A DNA stretch of 64,000 nt. Source: Clostridium sp. DL-VIII. Lineage in GTDB: Bacteria; Bacillota; Clostridia; Clostridiales; Clostridiaceae. Positions within the stretch are counted from its first letter, which is position 1. Each line of letters opens with the position of its first letter. The translations under genes were made by a program, and so were the position numbers. The notes beneath the pieces are model-generated. The model was not told the origin of the DNA, made no database searches, and saw only the letters and a program-made list of their open reading frames with translations. This document shows positions 8,581 to 17,308 of this stretch, one piece after another. The DNA lies in the NCBI RefSeq assembly GCF_000230835.1, contig NZ_CM001240.1, positions 661,001-725,000 of the forward strand, written 5' to 3'.

Positions 8581-10449
8581 TTGAAGGGTAAATGTTACTA
8601 TTGCGACAAAGAATTGACAGAAAGAACTATTAAGAGGCATATGAAAAGCTGTGCTGTAATGAAAAAAAGAATAAATGAAGAATTACAAGAAAATAAGAAA
8701 ACAAGAAGTCAATATATTATATCTATTAAACCTAAACGTGGTAAGAGTGAATTCTGTCTATATATATCTATAGATGAATCACTAGGTTTGGTGCATATAG
8801 ATAAATTAATAAGAGATGTTTGGATGGAAAATGATGGGCTGCTCAGTGGATTTAAAATTAACAGAAAGTTTTATGAAAACAAAAAAATGAATATTAAGCT
8901 AAACGAGATATTAGAAATTGGTAAAAAGTTTGAGTATGAATATGATTTTAAAAACACAATTAATTTAACCTTAGAGGTTGTTGATAAAATTGAGGTATCT
9001 AAAGAATTTTCCCAAATAGAGATAATAGCACGAAATGATGAAATTAAGCATATATGCAATAAATGTGAAGCTGAAGCTAAATACTTTAGCTATGAAAAAG
9101 AAGAATGGTTATGTGAAAAATGTATTGATAAAGAAGACAAAGGATTGAAAGAATTAGATGATTGTAATTTTCAAGGAGATAGAGACTACCATTACTTTGC
9201 TAAAAAGGATGGGGAGGAAGTATACTTACCAGGCAATAATAATAAATATAAGCCTTTAAGAAAAAAAGCGATTAAAAGAGAAGAGAATGATGAATTTTCT
9301 GATTTTAATAAAGAGGATAATATAGAGAGCAGTTGTGAAAATTTCTCTGAGGAGGTTCATGAATTAAAAGAAAATATATTTTTAAAAGATGCGTATTCTT
9401 TTGACATTAATACACTAGTAAGAAATTTAGATAATGGTAATATATATGATATAGGTAAAAATCTTAAGATTAAAGGTATAGAAAATTTAGAAAAAGATCA
9501 GTTAGCTGATAAATTTTTACATAGCTATGAAAAAGCTATAGCGGATACATTAAATCTATTTGATGAAGAAAGATATAAAACATTAAAAAAAATAGTAGAT
9601 AATGCAGGCATCCAAGTGATGGACAATAATGAATTTGATAAGCATATGAATTATTTTGTTTCAATAGGAATGCTCTTTAAGGTTAAGGATAATGATGGAC
9701 AAGATATAGCATTAATCCCAGAAATTCTTCAAAATTTAATTAAAAACAGAAATAATTCAGAATATAATAAGCTTAGAAGAATAAATACAGAAATAATGGA
9801 TCTCTTTAGAGGAATGAATAGAGCTTATGGAATTATTAAGACAATTGATATAATAAGTTTATTCACAAAATATGGTATTAGGGAGTCGGAAAAAGTTAAT
9901 ATTAAAGAAGTCATACAGGAAGCACAATATTATTATGATGAATATTATGAAGAAGAAAAGTTTATTATAAATAGCGAAGTATCTATGTGGCGTATGATGA
10001 TAAAAGAAATAGATGAAAATTTAGATTATGCTGTAGTTTCTAAAGAAGAATTGCTTAGAACATCAAAACCAGATTGGATTTATACTTCAAAGATAGGCAA
10101 AGAGTTTGTTGAAGAGGTTGGAAGGATATTAAATGCCGATGAAGGTATTTTAAAAGAAATTGTAGAATCTTTGATTAGTGAAATTCAAAAAAGAGATTTT
10201 GATGAAATTATTGATGATATATTAGGTACAGATAATATTAATAATGAAAATGTAAAAGAATTTGTATACGTTAGTGTAGGTAAGTTACTTAGAAATATAA
10301 GACTATGGAAATATAAAGGCGCAACTATTAATGAGAGAGTGAAAAGTAAGATTGAAGCAGAAAAGAAGTCTACTGTTGGTAGAAATGAGCTTTGTATATG
10401 TGGAAGTGGGAAAAAGTATAAGAGATGTTGTGGAAAAAATATTGGGTGA
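8581..10449 (+). CDS. SEC-C motif zinc protein with N-terminal zinc-finger-like segment
   Basis: This 622-residue protein is not assigned a function. It starts at TTG 8581, chosen because AGGAGGG lies 11 bases upstream and no ATG competes. Residues 4-23 hold a Cys-x2-Cys...His-x3-Cys finger-like pattern. The following ~100 residues resemble the pRiA4b ORF-3 type fold only loosely. A second four-cysteine site (CNKCEAE...CEKC) lies near 159-180. The C terminus has the SEC-C zinc motif CICGSGKKYKRCC, known from SecA and from many nucleic-acid-associated proteins. The middle is charged and probably helical. It is monocistronic, between the opp terminator and a gap before manC. A stress or nucleic-acid role is possible but unproven. 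Confidence 0.75.
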   Translation: MKGKCYYCDKELTERTIKRHMKSCAVMKKRINEELQENKKTRSQYIISIKPKRGKSEFCLYISIDESLGLVHIDKLIRDVWMENDGLLSGFKINRKFYENKKMNIKLNEILEIGKKFEYEYDFKNTINLTLEVVDKIEVSKEFSQIEIIARNDEIKHICNKCEAEAKYFSYEKEEWLCEKCIDKEDKGLKELDDCNFQGDRDYHYFAKKDGEEVYLPGNNNKYKPLRKKAIKREENDEFSDFNKEDNIESSCENFSEEVHELKENIFLKDAYSFDINTLVRNLDNGNIYDIGKNLKIKGIENLEKDQLADKFLHSYEKAIADTLNLFDEERYKTLKKIVDNAGIQVMDNNEFDKHMNYFVSIGMLFKVKDNDGQDIALIPEILQNLIKNRNNSEYNKLRRINTEIMDLFRGMNRAYGIIKTIDIISLFTKYGIRESEKVNIKEVIQEAQYYYDEYYEEEKFIINSEVSMWRMMIKEIDENLDYAVVSKEELLRTSKPDWIYTSKIGKEFVEEVGRILNADEGILKEIVESLISEIQKRDFDEIIDDILGTDNINNENVKEFVYVSVGKLLRNIRLWKYKGATINERVKSKIEAEKKSTVGRNELCICGSGKKYKRCCGKNIG

Positions 10450-10488
10450 TCTATGTTTAATATAAAGGATAATATATAAATTACTAAT

Positions 10489-10511
10489 TGAGTCAGCTGT
10501 ATCTTGACTCA
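10489..10511. repeat. Short inverted repeat before manC
   Basis: TGAGTCA (10489-10495) pairs with TGACTCA (10505-10511) around a 9-base loop, 58 bases before the GTG start. There is no T-run. It could be an operator; nothing else is seen in this gap. Confidence 0.3.
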
Positions 10512-10569
10512 CACATGTCGATATTTTGACATATAATGAACTAGTATTATTACATGGAGTTGAAAATGC

Positions 10570-11637
10570 GTGATATACGGGCTGATTTTAGCTGGAGGTA
10601 AGGGCAGTAGACTATATCCTCTATCAAGAGCCGATCAACCAAAACAATTTTTGAAGCTGATTAATAATAAAAGCTTTTTAGTTAATACCGTTGATAGGAT
10701 AATCCCCTTAATAGATAAAGATAATATTTATGTTGTGACAAATACAGATTACAAGGACAAAGTTAAAGAAGAACTTGTTGGGATTAAGGAAGAAAATATT
10801 TTTGTAGAGCCTGCCAATAAGGAGACTGCTACTTGCATTGGTTTATCGGCAGTGAAGTTATTAAAACAAGATGCTAATGCAATTATGGTTGTATTGCCAT
10901 CAGATCATTATATTCAAGGTGAAAAGAATTATATAGATACGTTATCTCAAGCAATTGAGATGGCAAATAAGAGAAGATGTATTGTTACACTTGGAATCGA
11001 ACCAAGTAGACCAGAAACTGGCTATGGTTATATAGAAATGGGAGAGAGGACAAATGGAAATATACCAACTTATAGGATTGCTAGATTCACAGAAAAGCCA
11101 AATTCAGAGGTTGCTAAGGATTTTGTATTAAAAGGAACTTATTTATGGAATTCTGGTATGTTCATATTTAGAGCAGATGTTATTTTAAGAGAAATAGAAA
11201 AATATCTACCTAAATTGCATAAATCATTAATGGAAATATATAAAAACTTAGGAGAAGAAAAAGAAGATGAGGTAGTTAAAGAACAATATGAGCTTATAGA
11301 TGGAATATCAATTGATTTTGGAGTTATGCAGAGAACAAGAAAAGCATATGTCATAAAATGTGATTTCAATTGGGATGATATGGGAAGCTTTGGAGCTTTA
11401 AGCAGATTGTTAGACACTTATAGGAATAATAGTATATCTAAAAATGTTTATGTTGATGATTGTGAGAATTGCTCTATTTTTGGTGATAAAAATTTAATAA
11501 TTGGATTTGGAATTAAGGATTTGGTTGTAGTAGATGCTGGAGATGTGATACTAGTAATGGATAAAAATAAGGATCAAGAAATAAAACATCTGTTAAATAA
11601 ACTCAACGAAGAAGAGCAATTTAATAAGTTCCTATAA
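10570..11637 (+). CDS. manC: Mannose-1-phosphate guanylyltransferase (GDP-mannose pyrophosphorylase)
   Basis: This 355-residue enzyme makes GDP-mannose from mannose 1-phosphate and GTP, a sugar donor for surface glycans. The nucleotide-binding motif GGKGSRLYPLSRADQPKQF is at residues 9-27, PSDHYI near 112, the EKP motif near 177 and FNWDDMGSFGAL near 267. It is the single-domain form, without the C-terminal isomerase of bifunctional enzymes. The start is GTG 10570; an ATG four bases earlier is in another frame that soon stops. GGAG precedes it. No other sugar-nucleotide genes are adjacent. Confidence 0.88.
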   Translation: MIYGLILAGGKGSRLYPLSRADQPKQFLKLINNKSFLVNTVDRIIPLIDKDNIYVVTNTDYKDKVKEELVGIKEENIFVEPANKETATCIGLSAVKLLKQDANAIMVVLPSDHYIQGEKNYIDTLSQAIEMANKRRCIVTLGIEPSRPETGYGYIEMGERTNGNIPTYRIARFTEKPNSEVAKDFVLKGTYLWNSGMFIFRADVILREIEKYLPKLHKSLMEIYKNLGEEKEDEVVKEQYELIDGISIDFGVMQRTRKAYVIKCDFNWDDMGSFGALSRLLDTYRNNSISKNVYVDDCENCSIFGDKNLIIGFGIKDLVVVDAGDVILVMDKNKDQEIKHLLNKLNEEEQFNKFL

Positions 11638-11643
11638 TAAATG

Positions 11644-11680
11644 AGCTGTTTCAATATATATTAATTATTTTGAAACGGCT
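11644..11680 (+). terminator. Terminator after manC
   Basis: AGCTGTTTCAA (11644-11654) pairs with TTGAAACGGCT (11670-11680) with one G-U pair; the T-rich tail is imperfect. Confidence 0.7.
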
Positions 11681-11769
11681 TAATTGTATTTTATTAATAT
11701 GTCTGTAATTAAGAAGTTTCTTATAATATAAATTTGAATTAATAACATAGTAAGCAAGGGGATATAGGA

Positions 11770-11928
11770 ATGAGAACAATAACTTCTATGAAAAAATTAA
11801 CTAACCGATTTAATATAAGGAATTTAATAACAAACATATATGTTAGCAGAATGAAAAAAATAAATTCTAAAAATATAATAAAAAACTCAATAGCTAATCT
11901 TGATAAAATTGGTTTCATGAACAGATAA
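11770..11928 (+). CDS. Possible small basic protein of 52 residues
   Basis: An ATG at 11770 with AAGGGG ten bases upstream opens a 52-codon frame rich in Lys, Arg, Asn and Ile (starts MRTITSMKKLTNRF). It lies alone after the manC terminator. No family is recognised, and an AT-rich region can give such a frame by chance. Its net positive charge would suit a nucleic-acid or membrane-surface peptide, but no function is claimed. Confidence 0.35.
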   Translation: MRTITSMKKLTNRFNIRNLITNIYVSRMKKINSKNIIKNSIANLDKIGFMNR

Positions 11929-12087
11929 TACTTGAATAAATTCTGAAATTAACTATTGTAAATTTGTACTTGGAGTATTATCATAAGGGTACAAATTAAA
12001 TTTGGATTATATTGAAGAAATAATATATAGAAAATAAACATATCTATAGAATTATATAAAGTGAAATGTAGAGGATGTGATTAAGCT

Positions 12088-12672
12088 TTGATGATTAACA
12101 CTCACAAGGTTATGGCTGAGAATATTATCAAATATGCTAACACAAAAAGTATTTATTTAATTAATAATAAAAGGTTCATATGGGGGTGCGTGAAACCTGA
12201 TTGTGTACCTAAATATAAATTTATGAAGCATTACTTTGATGAAAGTATAGACATGGTGGTTGAGAAAATTATATATTTATCAGGACTAACTTTGGAAGAT
12301 ATTTATTATGATATGAGCATTGGAAAGTTTAGTGAAGAACTTGGAGTAATATGTCACTTTTTATGTGATTTTTTTTGTGCTCCGCATTATTATAGATGGG
12401 AATTTAAAAGCACTAGTGCAGTTAGGCAGCATATGGCATATGAAAATAAATTAGCGAAGTTAGCTAAAAATTTCAAGCATGCGAGAATTATAAATACTAA
12501 TATAGATCCAAGTAATATGAAAGAATTTATATTGCAGTTACAAAAACAGTATGATGGAATAATAGATTATAAGAATGATTTAACATTTTCATATTATGTT
12601 TGTGATAGTGTGCTAAATATGATTTTAAATAATGTTTTCTTTAATGATAATAAGGTGAGTAAAGTAATTTAG
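12088..12672 (+). CDS. Zinc-dependent phospholipase C-like protein
   Basis: This ~194-residue protein resembles the bacterial zinc-dependent phospholipase C / S1-P1 nuclease-like family. Conserved metal-ligand candidates are His in NTHKVMAENI near the N terminus, the ICHFLCDFFCAPHYY segment near residues 91-106, and RQHMAYEN near 115. There is no signal peptide, unlike secreted alpha-toxins, so it probably acts inside the cell or is not an active toxin. The start is TTG 12088 or ATG 12091; GAGG at 12071 spaces slightly better for TTG. The gene stands alone with its own terminator. Substrate unknown. Confidence 0.65.
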   Translation: MMINTHKVMAENIIKYANTKSIYLINNKRFIWGCVKPDCVPKYKFMKHYFDESIDMVVEKIIYLSGLTLEDIYYDMSIGKFSEELGVICHFLCDFFCAPHYYRWEFKSTSAVRQHMAYENKLAKLAKNFKHARIINTNIDPSNMKEFILQLQKQYDGIIDYKNDLTFSYYVCDSVLNMILNNVFFNDNKVSKVI

Positions 12673-12682
12673 GATAGAGCTT

Positions 12683-12726
12683 AAAATATCTCAAAATGAT
12701 AGGATGTTATTTTGGGGTATTTTTTG
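12683..12726 (+). terminator. Terminator after phospholipase-like gene
   Basis: AAAATATCTCAAAAT pairs with ATTTTGGGGTATTTT using G-U pairs, ending in TTTTTT. Confidence 0.75.
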
Positions 12727-12750
12727 TTACTTTTCATGTAAGTTATGGCT

Positions 12751-12780
12751 TTTACAAAATAGTTGTTGCATAAATATAAT
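12751..12780 (+). promoter_or_regulatory. Promoter of the ArsR-family gene
   Basis: TTTACA (12751-12756), 18-bp gap, TATAAT (12775-12780). Transcription would start near 12787, just upstream of the operator-like palindrome. Confidence 0.7.
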
Positions 12781-12806
12781 AATCGTAATATAATTCAGTA
12801 AATATA

Positions 12807-12820
12807 TGGACACGTGTTCA
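12807..12820. promoter_or_regulatory. Operator-like palindrome of the ArsR-family gene
   Basis: TGGACACGTGTTCA is a palindrome apart from one base pair. It lies between the predicted transcription start and the ribosome site, where binding of the encoded repressor would block its own gene. Confidence 0.55.
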
Positions 12821-12840
12821 TGCCCTTGAGGAGGATAATT

Positions 12841-13206
12841 ATGACTAATAATGAAGAAATTGTTGAAAGCTGCAATTGTAATGTTATACATGAAGATGTT
12901 GTGTCAAAGGTTAAAGATTTGTTGCCTAAAGATGAAGTTTTATATGATTTGGCAGAATTATTTAAAGCTTTTGGAGATTCGACAAGAGTTAAGTTATTAT
13001 GTGCTCTATTTGAGGCAGATATGTGTGTATGTGATTTGGCAGCAGTTTTAGGAGTGAGTCAATCTGCAGTATCCCACCAATTAAGGACATTAAAGGCGGC
13101 AAGACTTGTAAAATTTAAGAGAGTGGGTAAGGTTGTATATTATTCATTAGATGATGAACATATAAAGGGAATATTTAATCAAGGCTTTGAACATATAATG
13201 GAATGA
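12841..13206 (+). CDS. ArsR/SmtB-family metal-responsive repressor, CadC-like
   Basis: This 121-residue winged-helix repressor starts at ATG 12841, placed by GAGGAGG at 12829-12835. The recognition region is VSQSAVSHQLRTLKAARLV. Two metal-site patterns are visible: the alpha-3N pattern, with CVCDLA in the helix and an N-terminal ESCNCN, as in CadC (Cd/Pb/Zn), and an alpha-5-like acidic/His pattern DEHIKGIFNQGFEH at the C terminus, as in SmtB/CzrA. This suggests sensing of soft or zinc-like metals. No metal pump follows; the next gene is rex. It is probably autoregulated through the adjacent palindrome, with targets elsewhere. Confidence 0.88.
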   Translation: MTNNEEIVESCNCNVIHEDVVSKVKDLLPKDEVLYDLAELFKAFGDSTRVKLLCALFEADMCVCDLAAVLGVSQSAVSHQLRTLKAARLVKFKRVGKVVYYSLDDEHIKGIFNQGFEHIME

Positions 13207-13470
13207 TTAACTAAATTAAGATTTATTTGTAATCATAGGCTACTTAAATACGTTTTTGGAAATAGTCTATAAATTTTATAAATAATTAAATTAACATTGA
13301 CATAAAATCGGAGAAGTATGGTAAAATCATAATAGTTAGTTAAATTGAGAGATAGGAATATCAGGTGCATATTGTTAAAAAATAGATTAATCATGGTTGT
13401 GGTAGGAAGTAATATCAATTGCACGAACTGATTTATATAGTTAAAAAATTATTTAGGTAGGAGAAGTAAT

Positions 13471-14106
13471 ATGGAGAAAAATAAAAATATATCTATGGCA
13501 GTTATTAAAAGATTGCCAAAATATCATAGATACCTTGAAGAGCTTATGAGAAATGATGTAGATAGAATTTCTTCAAAAGAATTAGGTGAAAAAATAGGAT
13601 TTACTGCGTCACAAATTCGTCAAGATTTAAATTGCTTTGGTGATTTCGGACAACAGGGATATGGATATAATGTCAAAGAGCTATATAATGAAGTTAGCTC
13701 TATTTTAGGATTGAATAGGGGATATGAAGCAGCATTGATTGGTGCAGGTAATATAGGGCAAGCAGTTTCGAATTATTCAAGATTTGAAAATTTAGGGTTT
13801 AAAATAACTGCTATATTTGACGCTAATCCTAAGCTTATAGGAATGAAAATTAGAAATGTGGAAATCATGGACATAGATGAAATGTCATCTGTATTAAGTT
13901 CGCGTAGAATAGATATAGGAATAATCTGTGTTCCAAGAAAGAATGCACAAACAGTTGCTGATGAATTGATAAAAGGTGGTATAAGAGGAATCTGGAATTT
14001 TGCACCTGTTGATTTAATTGTTCCAGATTATGTGAAGGTAGAAAATGTTCATTTAAGCGAAAGTTTGCTAACTTTAATTTACCTATTGAATGAAAGTGAT
14101 AATTAA
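13471..14106 (+). CDS. rex: Redox-sensing transcriptional repressor Rex
   Basis: This 211-residue protein has an N-terminal winged helix (residues ~15-75, including KELGEKIGFTASQIRQDL) and a Rossmann NAD(H) domain with GAGNIGQAV near residue 91. Rex proteins bind TTGTTAA-N4-TTAACAA-type operators when NAD+ is high and release when NADH rises. Such sites lie before crt (14393-14410) and the hydrogenase gene (22533-22550), with related sequences before hbd. The gene is directly upstream of the crt operon but separated by a terminator. ATG 13471 has TAGGAGAAG upstream. In clostridia, Rex controls butyryl-CoA and alcohol formation. Confidence 0.96.
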   Translation: MEKNKNISMAVIKRLPKYHRYLEELMRNDVDRISSKELGEKIGFTASQIRQDLNCFGDFGQQGYGYNVKELYNEVSSILGLNRGYEAALIGAGNIGQAVSNYSRFENLGFKITAIFDANPKLIGMKIRNVEIMDIDEMSSVLSSRRIDIGIICVPRKNAQTVADELIKGGIRGIWNFAPVDLIVPDYVKVENVHLSESLLTLIYLLNESDN

Positions 14107-14199
14107 AATTAATAGTATAATGTTTTAATATAGATATATATAATAGTAAATCAATATTCTATGTTATTTTGTGGTATAGTACATTTAGTGTGTTTGATG

Positions 14200-14234
14200 A
14201 ATGTGTTTGACATTTAGCAAACACATTTTGTTTT
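14200..14234 (+). terminator. Terminator after rex
   Basis: AATGTGTTTG (14200-14209) pairs with CAAACACATT (14218-14227) followed by TTGTTTT. Confidence 0.85.
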
Positions 14235-14381
14235 ATAACGAGAATACTGAGATAATTACTGGCTTATTAATTTTTTTCATATGTTTATAAGTAAAAACTT
14301 GTATTAAAACATAATATTTTATTGCAAATAACTCAATGACGTATTATAATTTTACTTAAGGCGTGGTTGCTTTAATATTTT

Positions 14382-14421
14382 TTTAAATTCATTTGTTAAT
14401 AATATAACAAATGAATTTAAA
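14382..14421. promoter_or_regulatory. Rex operator in a 40-bp palindrome upstream of crt
   Basis: TTGTTAATAATATAACAA (14393-14410) matches the Rex consensus at all but one defined position. It is the centre of a longer perfect palindrome with 17-bp arms (14382-14398 and 14405-14421) around ATAATA, 62 bases before the crt start. The long arms could also form a cruciform or an mRNA hairpin. Binding by the adjacent rex product is inferred. Confidence 0.8.
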
Positions 14422-14483
14422 AATATCAAAAATAGTATGAAAATTAAAAAAATAAGTAAGCAAGTTTGAAGGAGGACCTTAAC

Positions 14484-15269
14484 ATGGAATTAAAAAATGT
14501 GATTCTTGAGAAAGAAGGACATTTAGCTATTGTTACAATCAATAGGCCAAAAGCATTAAATGCATTAAATTCAGAGACTCTAAAAGATTTGGATGCTGTT
14601 TTAGAAGATTTAGAGAAAGACAGCAATGTATACGCAGTTGTATTAACTGGTGCTGGTGAAAAATCCTTTGTAGCTGGAGCGGACATTGCAGAAATGAAGG
14701 ATCTTAATGAAGAACAAGGTAAAGAATTTGGAATCTTAGGAAACAATGTTTTCAGAAGATTAGAAAAATTGGATAAGCCAGTTATTGCAGCTGTGTCAGG
14801 ATTTGCTCTTGGCGGCGGATGTGAGCTTGCTATGTCATGTGACATACGAATAGCTTCAGAAAAGGCTAGATTTGGTCAACCAGAGGCAGGACTTGGAATA
14901 ACACCTGGATTTGGTGGGACTCAAAGATTAGCAAGAATTGTAGGACCTGGAAAGGCAAAAGAATTAATCTATACTTGTGATTTAATAAAAGCCGAAGAAG
15001 CTTACAGAATAGGTCTAGTAAATAAGGTAGTTCCATTAGAAAGTTTAATGGATGAAGCAAAGGCTATGGCAAATAAAATTGCAGCTAATGCTCCAAAAGC
15101 AGTTGCATATTGCAAAGATGCTATAGATAGAGGAATGCAAGTTGACATAGATTCTGCTATCCTAATAGAAGCAGAAGACTTTGGTAAATGTTTTGCAACT
15201 GAAGATCAAACAGAGGGAATGACTGCATTCTTAGAAAGAAGAGCAGAAAAGAACTTCAAAAATAAATAA
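14484..15269 (+). CDS. crt: 3-hydroxybutyryl-CoA dehydratase (crotonase)
   Basis: This 261-residue enoyl-CoA hydratase dehydrates 3-hydroxybutyryl-CoA to crotonyl-CoA in butyrate/butanol formation. The oxyanion-hole region is AGADIAEM (64-71) and GFALGGGCELA; catalytic glutamates are Glu114 and Glu134 (GQPEAGLGITPGFGG). ATG 14484 is the start because GGAGGACC lies 6-13 bases upstream; an in-frame TTG at 14466 sits before the ribosome site. It is first in crt-bcd-etfB-etfA, and a Rex palindrome precedes it. Confidence 0.97.
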   Translation: MELKNVILEKEGHLAIVTINRPKALNALNSETLKDLDAVLEDLEKDSNVYAVVLTGAGEKSFVAGADIAEMKDLNEEQGKEFGILGNNVFRRLEKLDKPVIAAVSGFALGGGCELAMSCDIRIASEKARFGQPEAGLGITPGFGGTQRLARIVGPGKAKELIYTCDLIKAEEAYRIGLVNKVVPLESLMDEAKAMANKIAANAPKAVAYCKDAIDRGMQVDIDSAILIEAEDFGKCFATEDQTEGMTAFLERRAEKNFKNK

Positions 15270-15353
15270 TTTTTAAAGATTAAGTTAAAAATCTATTAAA
15301 GATTTATATATAGTTGTTATCAAATAGGTTTAATTAACAAGGAGGGTAATTTA

Positions 15354-16493
15354 ATGAATTTCCAATTAACTAGAGAACAAGAATTAGTACAACAAATGGT
15401 TAGAGAATTCGCAGTAAATGAAGTTAAACCAATAGCTGCAGAAATCGATGAAACAGAAAGATTCCCTATGGAAAATGTTAAAAAGATGGCAAAGATTGGA
15501 ATGATGGGTATCCCATTTTCTAAGGAAGTTGGAGGAGCTGGCGGAGATGTACTTTCATACATAATCGCTGTAGAAGAATTATCAAAAGTTTGTGGTACAA
15601 CAGGAGTTATACTTTCAGCTCATACATCATTATGTGCATCAGTAATAAATGAACATGGTACTCCAGAACAAAAAGCAAAATATTTACCAGAGCTTTGTAG
15701 TGGTAAAAAATTAGGTGCTTTTGGTTTAACTGAGCCAGGTGCTGGAACAGATGCAGCAGGACAACAAACAAGTGCTGTGCTAGAAGGAGACCATTATGTA
15801 TTAAATGGTTCAAAAATATTCATAACAAATGGTGGAGTTGCTGAAACTTTCATAATATTTGCTATGACAGATAAGAGCCAAGGAACAAAAGGAATTTCTG
15901 CATTTATCGTAGAAAAATCATTCCCAGGATTCTCAATAGGAAAATTAGAAAACAAGATGGGTATTAGAGCATCTTCTACTACAGAATTAGTTATGGAAAA
16001 TTGTATAGTACCAAAAGAAAACTTAATTGGAAAAGAAGGTAAGGGATTCGGAATAGCAATGAAGACTCTTGATGGAGGAAGAATTGGTATTGCAGCTCAA
16101 GCATTAGGTATTGCAGAAGGAGCATTTGAAGAAGCTGTTAACTATATGAAAGAAAGAAAGCAATTTGGTAAGCCACTTTCAGCATTCCAAGGATTACAAT
16201 GGTATATAGCTGAAATGGATGTTAAAATACAAGCAGCTCAACATTTAGTATACAAGGCAGCATGCAAGAAGCAAGCTGGAGAACCATACTCAGTAGATGC
16301 TGCAAGAGCTAAATTGTTTGCTGCAGATGTTGCAATGGAAGTTACAACTAAAGCAGTGCAAATCTTTGGTGGATACGGATATACTAAGGAATATCCAGTA
16401 GAAAGAATGATGAGAGATGCTAAAATATGCGAAATCTACGAGGGAACTTCAGAAGTTCAAAAGATGGTTATCGCTGGAAGCATTTTAAGATAG
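15354..16493 (+). CDS. bcd: Butyryl-CoA dehydrogenase
   Basis: This 379-residue flavoprotein of the acyl-CoA dehydrogenase family reduces crotonyl-CoA to butyryl-CoA. FAD/substrate motifs are GAFGLTEPGAGTD (near 121) and GGYGYTKEYPVERMMRDAKI; the catalytic base is the Glu in CEIYEGTSE near residue 365. With EtfB/EtfA encoded directly downstream it should form the clostridial bifurcating complex, coupling crotonyl-CoA reduction by NADH to ferredoxin reduction. ATG 15354 has AAGGAGGG upstream. The stop overlaps the region that supplies the etfB ribosome site. Confidence 0.97.
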   Translation: MNFQLTREQELVQQMVREFAVNEVKPIAAEIDETERFPMENVKKMAKIGMMGIPFSKEVGGAGGDVLSYIIAVEELSKVCGTTGVILSAHTSLCASVINEHGTPEQKAKYLPELCSGKKLGAFGLTEPGAGTDAAGQQTSAVLEGDHYVLNGSKIFITNGGVAETFIIFAMTDKSQGTKGISAFIVEKSFPGFSIGKLENKMGIRASSTTELVMENCIVPKENLIGKEGKGFGIAMKTLDGGRIGIAAQALGIAEGAFEEAVNYMKERKQFGKPLSAFQGLQWYIAEMDVKIQAAQHLVYKAACKKQAGEPYSVDAARAKLFAADVAMEVTTKAVQIFGGYGYTKEYPVERMMRDAKICEIYEGTSEVQKMVIAGSILR

Positions 16494-16506
16494 GAGGACA
16501 TTGATA

Positions 16507-17286
16507 ATGAATATAGTAGTTTGTGTAAAACAAGTTCCAGATACTACAGCAGTAAAAATAGATCCTAAAACTGGTACATTAATTAGAGATGGAGTTCCAT
16601 CAATCATGAATCCAGAGGATAAGCATGCTTTAGAAGGTGCATTACAATTAAAAGAGCAAGTTGGCGGAAAAGTTACAGTTATTAGTATGGGACTTCCAAT
16701 GGCTAAAGCAGTTTTAAGAGAAGCATTATGTATGGGAGCTGATGAAGCTATCCTATTAACAGATAGAGCACTTGGGGGAGCTGATACTTTAGCTACTTCA
16801 AAGGCATTAGCTGGAGTTATTGCAAAATTAGATTATGATATAGTATTTGCTGGAAGACAAGCGATTGATGGAGATACTGCACAAGTAGGTCCAGAAATAG
16901 CTGAACATTTAGCAATTCCTCAAGTAACTTATGTTCAAGATGTTAAAGTTGAAGGAAGTTCATTAATAGTAAATAGAGCATTAGAAGACGGACACCAAGT
17001 GGTAGAAGTTAAAACTCCATGTCTATTAACTGCAATCGAAGAATTAAATGAAACTAGATATATGAATGTTGCAAATATATTCGCAACTTCTGATGATGAA
17101 ATCAAAGTTATGAGTGCAGCTGATATAGATGTAGATGTATCTGAATTAGGACTTAAAGGTTCACCTACAAAGGTTAAGAAGTCAATGACTAAAGAAGTTA
17201 AAGGTGCAGGAGAATACGTTAGAGAAACACCTAAAAATGCAGCATATTATGTTGTAGGAAAATTAAAAGAAAAACACTACATCTAA
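16507..17286 (+). CDS. etfB: Electron transfer flavoprotein beta subunit
   Basis: This 259-residue protein starts at ATG 16507, nine bases after GGAGG (16493-16497); an in-frame TTG at 16501 is too close to that site. It shows the Etf beta pattern: VCVKQVPDT at the N terminus, GMGLP-like phosphate-binding GADEAILLTDRALGGADT, and FAGRQAIDGDTAQVGPE. In clostridial bifurcating Etf the beta-subunit FAD takes electrons from NADH and splits them. It sits between bcd and etfA with 13- and 22-base gaps. Confidence 0.96.
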   Translation: MNIVVCVKQVPDTTAVKIDPKTGTLIRDGVPSIMNPEDKHALEGALQLKEQVGGKVTVISMGLPMAKAVLREALCMGADEAILLTDRALGGADTLATSKALAGVIAKLDYDIVFAGRQAIDGDTAQVGPEIAEHLAIPQVTYVQDVKVEGSSLIVNRALEDGHQVVEVKTPCLLTAIEELNETRYMNVANIFATSDDEIKVMSAADIDVDVSELGLKGSPTKVKKSMTKEVKGAGEYVRETPKNAAYYVVGKLKEKHYI

Positions 17287-17308
17287 GATAATAGGAGGGT
17301 AATTTATT

